DNA of 64,000 nt from Parasponia andersonii (taxonomy: Eukaryota; Streptophyta; Magnoliopsida; Rosales; Cannabaceae): positions 72,005 through 136,004 of the forward strand of contig JXTB01000381.1 of NCBI GenBank assembly GCA_002914805.1, in the 5' to 3' direction. The translations under genes were made by a program, and so were the position numbers. This document shows positions 52,869-62,157 of this stretch, one piece after another; the first letter of the stretch is position 1, and each line of letters opens with the position of its first letter. The notes under the pieces were generated by a model that was not told the origin of the DNA, made no database searches, and saw only the letters and a list, made by a program, of their open reading frames with translations.

Positions 52869-52874
52869 AATAAA
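52869..52874 (+). terminator. Candidate polyadenylation signal of the antisense unit
   Basis: AATAAA about 90 bases after the coding-like part ends, followed by T-rich sequence. Plant signals are loose, so this is suggestive only. Confidence 0.4.
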
Positions 52875-53430
52875 AACAGCGTACTTTTCTCACGGTTTTT
52901 TTTTTGCTGCCTGCATTCGTGGTCAGGGTCAGATATCATATACGATGCCATTCCCTTGTCAGCGATCCGGTTGACCTCTGGGTCTGGCCTAATCGTATAT
53001 GATGTGGTGTTATTAGTGAATTCCCTCCGTGCTATGACTGATGAGATTAGCTCCAGAGATCTGGATATGAGTTCCGGCTAGTCTGGCTTTGAGGATGTAT
53101 AATTTCTGTTATGACTTGTTTTAGCAGAATTTGATCTGCGCATATGGCTGGACTTCTCCGACCCTAAATAGGAATGCACCAGGCACCAGCTCTAGGGATT
53201 GGTCGACAACTGCTTGGACCCATTGCTGTAGAGGAAGACGCCTGGGCTCGGCTTTTATCGGGAGCAAAAAGGGCATTACTACTCCGATGTGTCCTTGTGA
53301 GTCCGTCCAAAACCTACTCCTTACAAATAGAAACACTAGATCTGTGTCCTTGTCGACCATGCATCCTGTATTTTAAGTAATAATAAACAGAATTTGGTTT
53401 TAATTTCTGCCTTCGCGTTTAGTCTTGTCT

Positions 53431-53660
53431 GGGCCTACTTCCAACAGGTAGGCTTTGGCTTCCGACTACTTTCAATCCATGCGTGGCTAAGGTGCTCTCT
53501 AGGGAGGGTCTACTTCCAACAGGTAGACCCTGTCCCTGCTTACCTTTGGCTTATGCGTAGCTAAGGTGCTCCATGGGGAGGGTCTACTTCCAATGGGTAG
53601 ACCTTGGCCCCGTTTACCTTTGGCTTACGCGTAGTTTAGGTGCTTTCTGGGGAGGGTCTT
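53431..53660. repeat. Tandem repeat, 74-75 bp unit, with a hairpin in each unit
   Basis: Three copies start at about 53431, 53506 and 53580. Each carries a short inverted repeat around TTCCAACAG or a variant of it. It lies in the non-coding 3' part of Tat-like element A. Confidence 0.85.
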
Positions 53661-53726
53661 ATCGCTCAGGTCTTCCCCAGCCTGCAAGTATTCCTTGAGG
53701 TTCAGTGGTAAGTTTTTGTTCTGCGG

Positions 53727-54460
53727 CCTGTTGCCCTTCGTATGTCCTCTTGGGTCGTCGGTGAGCGACGTGATCCCTATAGTACAATTTTTGATGAGGT
53801 CTGCTGGCAAGCATTTTATTGCATAACTCATTCCTCTTCGTATGTTCTCTCGGATCATCGGCGAGCGACATGATCCCTGTAGTACGATTTTTGAAGAAGT
53901 TTGCTGGCAAGCATTTTATTTCACAGCTCATTCCTCTTCATACGTTTTCTCGGGCCACCGGCAAGCATTTTATTGCGTGATGTGATTCCCATAGTATGAT
54001 CGTTATTAAGGTCTGCTGGCAAGCATTTTATTGTGCAGCTCATTCCTCTTTGTACGTTTTCTCAGGCCATCAACAAGCATTTTATTACGCGATGTGATTC
54101 CTATAGTACGATCTTTATTGAGGTCTGCTAGCAAGCATTTTATTGCGTAGCTCATTCCTCTTCGTACGTTTTCTCAGGCTATCGGCAAGCATTTTATTGC
54201 GCAATGTGATTCCTATAGTACGATCCTTATTAAGGTCTACTCGCAAGCATTTTATTGTGCAACTTATTCCTCTTTGTACGTTTTATTGGGCCATCGGCAA
54301 GTATTTTATTGTGCAATATGATTCCCATGGTACGATCTTTATTGAGGTCTGCTGACAAGCATTTTATTGCGCAACTCATTCCTCTTCATACGTTTTCTCA
54401 GGCCATCAACAAGCATTTTATTACACGATGTGATTCCCATAGTACGATCTTTATTTGTGT
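53727..54460. repeat. Tandem repeat array, 100-bp then 112-bp unit
   Basis: About seven units. The marker 'cattcctctt' (or 'tattcctctt') recurs at about 53829, 53929, 54041, 54153, 54265 and 54377, giving steps of 100, 112, 112, 112 and 112. Each longer unit carries GCAAGCATTTTATTG twice. It lies between pol and the antisense unit of Tat-like element A. Confidence 0.92.
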
Positions 54461-57400
54461 GAATAGATTGTGGGGTTTGACACTGGGGGCAGACTCTTTT
54501 ACATAGCAATCCAATGGATAGTTCTGTGTAGCAGACATCTTGATCTGTTTTGGAATCAGGCTATTTAATAATACAAGAATTTATATGTGTCTTACATGTG
54601 GTATTTTTTCAAGTGCTGGGCATTCCATATGTTAGGTAGGCTCTTCCTGGTCTTGAGTTCCTTCAGGATGTACATGCCATTGTCAAGCACTTTGATCAAC
54701 TCGTAGGGCCCGACCAAGTTAAAGTCCAGCTTCAAGGAATTTTCTATTCTGACCTTCAAGACCTAATATCCGGTGTTAAACCAACAAGTGCTAACCTTCT
54801 TTGCATAATAAGACCTGGCTTGCTAGTGGTACGAGGCCATATGGACCAGAGCCATGTCCTTTGTTTCTTCAAGGAGGTCTGTGTTGCGGCTTAGCTGCTG
54901 CTTGTTCAGTGAGGCGTCTCTTACCACTTCGGAGTGAAGGGTCAGGACGTCAATTTCGGTCGGGATCACAGCCTCTAACCCGTAGACCATGGCGAACAGT
55001 GTTCTTCCTGTTGATCTCCGCTCCATGGTTCAATGGTCCCACATGACGGCCGGTAACTCTTCTAACCACCTTCCTTTAGCCTCCTGCAAGTTCTTTTTTA
55101 TATTACTGAATATGGCCTTGTTTGTTACCTCTTCTTGGCCATTCCCCTGATGATAGTTTACAGATGAAAAGCTGAGCTTTATATCATACAAATCACACAG
55201 CTCCTTAAGCTTGGCGTTTTGGAACTACGTGCCATGATCAGCGTGTATCTCTTTCAAGATTCTGTATCGGCAGATTATGTTTTTCCAAATGAAGTTAATC
55301 GTGTCTACCTTATTGACGGTTGCATAGGCTTCAGTTTCTACCCATTTGGTGAAATAGTCGATGGCCAGCAAGACATACCTTCTTCTCCAAGTACTTCTGG
55401 GGAGCTCTCCGACGATGTCCAGACCCCACTTAGTGAAGGGCCAAGGAGTTATGTTCGAATAGAGCTCTTCCACAGGTTGGCATTTCAGGAGGGCAAACCT
55501 CTAACACTTATCACATTTCTTGACAAACTGGGCTGCCTCGGTCATCATGTAGAGCCAAAAGTATCCAGTTATTAAGGCCTTGTGGGCGAGGCTATGCTCG
55601 CCAGAGTGGTTGCCACACACTCCCTCGTAGATTTCCTCCATCAGCTTCTGCACCTCCATGGGACTTACACACCTTAGTATTGGTCCCATCGTCGATCTTC
55701 TATACAGTCGGCCCCCTACCATTGAGTATCGGGTATCCTTCAGTCTGATTGACCTTGCTTTCTGGGAGTCTATGGGCAGATTTCCTGACACCAGGTATTA
55801 GGTGATGGGTCTCATCCGACCTTCGTCTTCAGAGTCAGTCGCGAACACGTGATGTGCGATGGTCTCAAAAGGGTCTCTCGTGTTTTCGCCCTTTAGCAGA
55901 ATCTCTGTGTGTTCGGTCGTCCCCCTAATTGACGTGCTTCTAGCTAGCTCGTCGGCCTTTTGGTTCATCTCCCTCAGTATCTGTTTGATGTCGAAGTTGC
56001 TAAAGCGGGCTTTCGCCCCCATTACCCTGAAGAAGTACCTATGTAGTCTTGGCTCTTTTACTTCGAAGTCTCCCCTGACCTGACCCATGATCAGCTGTGA
56101 GTCAATCTTTACTGCGATGTTCTCTACTCCGAAGTGCAGAGCCAGCTCAAGGCCTTGCAGTAGTGCTTCGTACTCCGTGTCATTGTTCATTGCCTAGAAA
56201 CCAAGTCTTAAGGCTTTTTCTACCTTGAGTCCTACTAGGGTATATAGGACGACTCCGATACCTAACCCTGAGGTGTTCGTGGATCTGTTGGTGTAGAGGG
56301 TCTAGGTTGAAAGGATGTGAGCCGGAGACATCTGAGGTGGGTCACGTGGCTCACCAAAGGACTGGATTTCCACTAGGAAGTCTGCCATGACTTGCCCTTT
56401 CTTTGCCACTCGAGGCCAATACTCAATGTTGTATATCTCCAACTCGATGGCCCATTTGGTCAGTCGTCTCGATAGGTCTAGTTTGGCCAAGATTTGCCAG
56501 ATAGGAAAGTCTGTATACACTATAACTGAGTGCACCTTGAAGTGCTGCCTTAGTCTTTTCTTAGCATTGACCAAAGGAGAACCAGTTTCTCTGCCATACT
56601 GTATCACGTCTCGGCGTCCAGGAGTATGCGGCTTGTGTAAAATACCAGCTTCTACTTGTTGTCTTCCTCGACAAACAATACAGCGATGAGTGCTACTTCG
56701 AACATTGCCAAATAAGCATATAGGCACTGCCCCTCTGCTGGGGAAGCCAGGATAGGCGGGTGACTTAAATACAGTTTGAGCTCTATCAGTGCCTTGTCCT
56801 GCTCCTCCCCCTAGACAACTGTGTAGCTTTTCTTTATACACTGGAAGAAAGGCTTACATCGGTCAGATATTTTAGAGACAAATCGGCTGAGCGCGACTAT
56901 CTTCCTGGTTAGGCACTGGACCTCCCGAATGGTTGAGGGTCTTTGTATATCTGCGATTGAGGATAACAAGATCGGGTTGGCCTCAATGCCTCTTTTGCTC
57001 ACAATGTGCCCTAGGAACTAGCCGGAGGACACCCTGAACGTGCATTTCTTGGGGTTCAGACACATTCGGTAGCACCTCAGAATCTGGAAACATTCGTTTA
57101 GATGCCCCAGATAGTCTGAAGCTTCTCTACTCTTTACGACCATGTCGTCGATGTAGATCTCCATCGTCTTCCCCAGCAGCTCGGTGAACATTTTGTTCAT
57201 GAGTCTTTGGTAGGTCGGTCCCGCGTTCTTCAAGCTAAAAGGCATGCATTTGTAATAGTATAGACCTCGCTCTGTAATGAATGTTGTGTGTATCTGGTCT
57301 TCCTTGTATAGAAGGATCTAGTTGTATCTAGAATAGGCATCTAGGAAGCTCATCCGGTTGAATTCCACCATTGAATCGACCATTTGATCAATCTTCGGCA

Positions 57401-59510
57401 GGGGAAAGCTGTCTTTAGGGCATGCCTTGTTCAGATTGTTAAAGTCTATACAGGTCCGGTCATCGCTGTTTTTCTTCTTTACTACCACCAGATTGGAGAC
57501 CTAGCATACGTATATGCACTCCATGATTAGGCTATTTTCTAGTAGCATCTCGACCTCCTTGTTAATCATCCTATTTTTCTCCGGTGTGAACTTTCGGGGC
57601 TTCTGTCTGACCAGAAGAAAATTGGGATCTGCATTTAGTCAGTGGCAGGTGTGCGCGTAGTCTATTCCTAACATATCATCGTGGAACCACGCAAAGACGT
57701 CTTCATTTCGCCTAAGAAATTCCAATAGCTCACTTTTTTCCTCTTCAGGTAGCAGGGCCCCGATCAAGACTACTTTTCCCGGTTCTACTTCTTTCAAAGG
57801 GACCGCTACAAGCTCCTTAATCGTGGTTTTCGGCCCGTCGGACTCCTCTTCAATCCGCTTCATATATGTTGGCAGGTGGTCTTTTGATTGCTATCTGTCC
57901 TTTGTCAAGACGTTCGTGCTCGTATCGGTCCCCCTCAAGGTGGTCGCAAAATACTTCCTTGCAGAGGTCTGGTCTCCTTTAATATCTATCGGGTAGGTAC
58001 CATCCTTTGATTAACATCTTAGGACTTGGTGGAGGGTGGAGGCGACCCCATGTATGGCGTGGATCCACCCTCTCCCCATGATGATGTTGAAGGAGGATTG
58101 GCAAACGATGACGACGAAATCTACATAAAGGCACCTCTTCGTAGCACAGACCTTCAGAGTCACGATGCCCAAGGGGTTGACCTTAGTACTATTGAAGGCA
58201 AACAGTGGTTGATAGGTTAGCCTGAGCGTGCTCTGATTCAGGCCTATGTTCTCAAAAGTGCTGAGAAACAGGATGTTGATGCTATTTTCACTGTCGACCA
58301 GGATCCTTCTGACCAATGCAGAGTTGATCTGCAGCTTAATTACCAGGGGGTCATCATGAGGTAGGCACACAATGGCCAAATCTTATGGGATGAAGGCAAT
58401 GGGGACGGCTGAGGCGTAGCTTTCTCCCGTCGTCAGGTGGTTCACAGAATGCCCCATGCCCCTCAGGCACTTCACCCTTTCTTCGGTTCTTTTTTGGCAC
58501 TTTTCCTTCTCTTCCTAACTCTGGCTTGGCTCTGGTCTGCCTATAATCGTTGGCACTATCCTCAGAGCCTGCTTCCCCGGTACTAGTCTGCCGTATTCGA
58601 GCCTGGCGGCGTCCTCCTTGGACTGGTTTCTGCTCGTCTTCACGTACTGCTTCAACTTGCCAGCTTGTATTGCCATCATAACCTGCGCGTATGCCTGGAC
58701 TTCTCTGGAAGTTGCCTGAACTATAACAGGGCTGGCCCCACCAGGGTGATGGAGAAGACTTTGCAGGTCACAACCTCGTCCCAAGTCTCTAGAGCCATCT
58801 TTTGCTAAAAATGGTATATATGATCGAGGGAGTCGGTCTTTCCCTCGAACGATCTGAAGGTCAGGGTCATGAAATCCATTGGCTTGGGTTCCAGCTAGAT
58901 CTAATCGGCGAAGGCTATCCGGTTGATCCAATGTATGGTCTGTTCTGCCAGATCATCAGGGGTCTGGCAGTGATGGGCCCCGAGCCTCTTACTTAGCTCT
59001 GCCATCATCTCCAGTTTCTAGTTGGAAGCGCACCTTTCGAGCTCTCCTGGTATATTCTGTCCACTGCCGTTTCCGCCCGAAAAGTCCTTGTTTGACTTTT
59101 TCGTTCCCCCTGCATCCGCGATCTGGACAGGCCGGGGACTTCCCTCGGCAGTTGATCCCTAGACTCTTGGTGGACCTCCTCATCGAAGCCCTCCCTTCAC
59201 CTGCTCCTGGCTTTGCTTGCTAACAGCCCTTCAAGGTGGGCATTATCTCTATGAACTTCTGCGACTTCATCTTTTAAGCCCAGGACAGCCTAGTGGGCCA
59301 TCTCCACCTTCTTGTTTGCTTCTGCCAAGGCGGCAAGTATTTGGTCCAGCTTTTGCTCCAGACTGGGTCGTGCTTCCCGGAAGCTTCCTTCGGTGTCAGG
59401 ACGTATGCTCCTGGTTGTCATTCTTAAGGGTGCCATCCGATATTGTATAGCTTTTTTGTTTGGGGAGAGCGTGGTCATGAGACTCTTACTCTTTCTCTCG
59501 CGGTCAACGT

Positions 59511-59530
59511 TTCCCACAGATGGCGCGAAA
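59511..59530 (-). other. Primer-binding site of Tat-like element A
   Basis: The minus strand reads GGCGCGAAAC in reverse sense, i.e. 'tcGCGCCATCTGTGGGAA', the site typical of Tat-type elements (TGGCGCCGTCTGTGGGAA). It lies next to the LTR edge at 59532. Confidence 0.75.
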
Positions 59531-59615
59531 CTATTGGTGACGATTCTTACCAGTTATCCACATATTTTTGAACTACTGATGCTGTATCTACTAACTGTCC
59601 ATGTATTCTTTGAAT

Positions 59616-61332
59616 CTGATATACATTACACATATATACACACATTTTCTCTCTTTCTTTGCTTTTGATTCAAACATCTTATATCTGATTTTTTTAAAAA
59701 AAAAATAACTTACTCATTCAACCTCTTATTGGATTTCCTTGTCATACATGCTTTAATTAGCCAAAATGCACAAACTCCTTAATATACTTTTCTTTTTTTG
59801 CTAATAGCCTTAATATACTCTATAATTGAGCGAATATGGGTCATAGGCTATATTTAGTAGGAAAGAAAAGACTGAGAAAAGAAAATATTTGAGAGAAAAA
59901 TAATAGAAAATTGAAAAATTAAGTTGTTTCGTAAAAGGGAAGAGGAAACAAGTGATGGGGTGGTCTACACAGTTTTTTTCCCAACAAAAACAGAAAGAAA
60001 CTACGAAGGAAAAGGTTATGTAGTATATGAGTAAGTCAAATTACTAAAATATTCTCAAATACTTAACTTTAAATAATAATTATAAATAAATAAAATAGTC
60101 ATTTTAAATTAAACTAATTTTCTTTCCTCTTTATATACCAAACAACTATGAGAAAAAAATATTTTCATTTCCATCTTATATATTTTATTTCTCTCCTATT
60201 TTTTCCTTCTCTCTTATTTTCTTTCCTCTCTACCAAATATAGTCTTAAATATGGATTTCTCATAGTCACTTCTCCTAATGCAAATCTCGAAATATGCTGA
60301 TTCTATAATGGGGAAAAAAAAAGAAATTGGTCATTGGAATAATTGTATTCTCTTTTTTTTCAAAAAATAAATACCATTTGGAGATCCTCTCTTCCTATTG
60401 TGTATTAGTCCAGTTTGGTAAAGGATTTACACCTAAGGGGTCTACTAAACCCTTGTGATAAAAAATGAGATTCACTCATTAATATTTTTAAAACTAATCA
60501 TCATTGTCATACTACACATGTAAAATTATTTTCTTTAATAAATTTCAAACTACTTTAGCCATCTCTGATAGTCCTAATAGACACCTTGGCAACGGCACCT
60601 TTGCTTGACTAGGATCGAAAAATTTTGACTATGATTGAACTTGTTCGGCCGCCTCTTCTCCCGGTATTTCTAATCATTTTTCAACTGGGATTGAACTACT
60701 ATTGGACCATAGTTAAACAATTCGACTGGGATCGAAGTTACTGGTCAAAATTTTCGACCAGCGTTCGACTATAGTCAAACACGGTTGATCGTCTTCCCAG
60801 CGCTGCCTCCGTCACTTTTGATTTTTTTTAACTTGGTAGAAATTTTTGTACTAGGGTCGAGTTAAAGGTAATTTTAGAACTTTGAAATATTCATTAAATT
60901 AGATGATAATACAGTCCTATTTTTGTAAATAGTTTATAATTTTTTTTCATCTATATTAAAAGAGAGTTAAAATTGATAATCACTAATTTGGTACAAATTG
61001 TCACCGAAAATGAATATAAATTTAAAATCAATGGGACTTGTAAGGAATAGAGCTCTTGGTTTTTCCTTCAAATCACCACTTGCAGGGGACTAGAATACCC
61101 CTAAAGAGTCTTACGAAAATTTCCTAATAATGTATATCAAATCCAAACCATGTAATCTTTAATGAAAAGAGAACATTTCCTAATTAATCTCTTGATCTCT
61201 TATCAAATCCTCACGATAACTCAATCATCCAATATATTAAAAAAATAAATTTGAATTTTGGATTAAAAATTTATGTCAGTCAGCACCAAAGGTTGTTGTT
61301 GGAAGGGATGTCGCGTTCTTGTTCATTTACCA
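59616..61332. other. Spacer between the two Tat-like elements; no gene recognised
   Basis: AT-rich sequence with a MITE (59846-60244) and, at about 60590-60800, a less AT-rich patch with repeated 'cgactgggatcga' type phrases. No coding region was recognised on either strand. Confidence 0.6.
59846..60244. mobile_element. MITE (non-autonomous DNA transposon), 399 bp
   Basis: The left end GGCTATATTTAGTAGGAAAG is matched in reverse by the right end (GACTATATTTGGTAGAGAGG, then AAAGAAAA), forming imperfect terminal inverted repeats of about 25 bases. The inside is AT-rich and non-coding, with further inverted A/G-rich and T/C-rich arms. Flanking bases are ATA and TTA, not a perfect duplication. 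PIF/Harbinger-like or hAT-like; superfamily not settled. Confidence 0.75.
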
Positions 61333-62136
61333 ATGTTTTGGGTCGTTTAATACTTGTCTCTGTGGGGCCCGTTCCTAGATCACATACACATGGTCGATTA
61401 AGTGGCAGAGCAAGTCACAAAGGGGCATGCCATCTGAGCACGTCCAGAGTAACCATTCAAAAGCCACGCGAATCACACATGATACCTCATGGGCCCATGG
61501 GTTGTCCGAGGTCAGGGCCGAATCCATCCCAGACCCTGGACGGTTTGGCCCAATCCAGTTCTTGCCTCAACAGTTGGGGTCAAAAGCCTCGAGGGTCTTC
61601 TGCCACAAGACCACAAGAGGCAACACACTGCTCCAGACCCAGACAAGGCATTTAATGCGATCATGGGTAGGTGCACACATTGGGCAAACCGTCCTGACAG
61701 AACAGTTGTTTGTCAAAGACTCACCCCCGACAGGCCCGAATCATAGGGGATGGTAAAAAGCAAGCCACGACGATGCAAGAAAAATCACGGTAATCACAAA
61801 CCATGATCTCTGGAGTAAGTCATAATAAGAAAAGGTACTCAATCCTGGGATTGAGAGCCAGAAAAAGCTCCCAGTTCCAAGATTATGTATATAAGCCTTG
61901 CTTCTCCCTCAAAAAAAAGAGATTAAGATAGACATATAAAAAGAAAAACTAAATCTTTGCTTCTCAGCCTCAGGGATAAACAACTGACTTAAGCATCGGA
62001 GAGTCTTTGCACCCCGTCTTTCTGAACCGACTTGAAGTAAAAAGCATAATAGGATAGCAACGATACGTGGACAGCTGGTAGATACAATGTCAGCAGTTCA
62101 GAGACACGTGGATAGTTGGTAAGAATCGCTCTAACA
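61333..62136 (+). repeat. 5' LTR of Tat-like element B
   Basis: The right edge CTAACA is directly before the primer-binding site. The left edge is approximate (a TGTTTTGGG start is one option). It is homologous over most of its length to the LTR at 48355-49190 in reverse. Confidence 0.8.
61888..61895 (+). promoter_or_regulatory. TATA box in the LTR of element B
   Basis: TATATAAG followed by GC-richer sequence inside the LTR, at the place expected for the LTR promoter. In element A the corresponding place (about 48628-48643, minus strand) has a TATATATA run. Confidence 0.5.
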
Positions 62137-62139
62137 GTT

Positions 62140-62157
62140 TGGCACCATCTGTGAGAA
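62140..62157 (+). other. Primer-binding site of Tat-like element B
   Basis: TGGCACCATCTGTGAGAA, close to the Tat-type consensus TGGCGCCGTCTGTGGGAA, three bases after the LTR end. Confidence 0.8.

Larger units (their letters stand above)
49391..52874 (+). mobile_element. Antisense additional ORF unit of Tat-like element A
   Basis: The unit is on the strand opposite to gag-pol, between pol and the 3' LTR. A TATAAAAG box (49392-49399) lies about 130 bases before an ATG (49523). The first third reads like the plant 'putative gypsy type transposon' domain (PF04195, Transposase_28): 'QLNANGVMILMGLSALS' then 'GLPRSDKQWDSHSRLYAV'. A Ser/Pro-rich acidic middle follows, with the longest open stretch at 50497-51645, then a long Glu/Ala/Lys/Arg coiled coil (about 51730-52250). 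An AATAAA is at 52869-52874. Good GT..AG signals separate the open stretches, so it appears to have been spliced. Such extra ORFs, often antisense, are known from Ogre/Tat elements; their function is not established. Here it is part of a fossil. Confidence 0.75.
48355..59615 (-). mobile_element. Tat-like Ty3/gypsy element with antisense gene-like unit (element A), broken fossil
   Basis: Read right to left: 5' LTR remnant (59532-59615), primer-binding site (about 59511-59530), gag (58500-59517), protease (about 58011-58400), RT with YIDD at about 57144-57155, RNase H (about 56300-56850), a second RNase H of the kind that marks the Ogre/Tat branch (55798-56190, 'NNDTEYEALLQGLELA'), integrase (about 54650-55791), tandem repeats (53431-54460), an opposite-strand unit (49391-52874) and the 3' LTR (48355 to about 49190). 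The order is complete. The reading frames are interrupted in well over ten places. The two LTRs differ at about one base in five over the ~80 bases that can be compared, mostly transitions, so the insertion is old. Confidence 0.88.
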
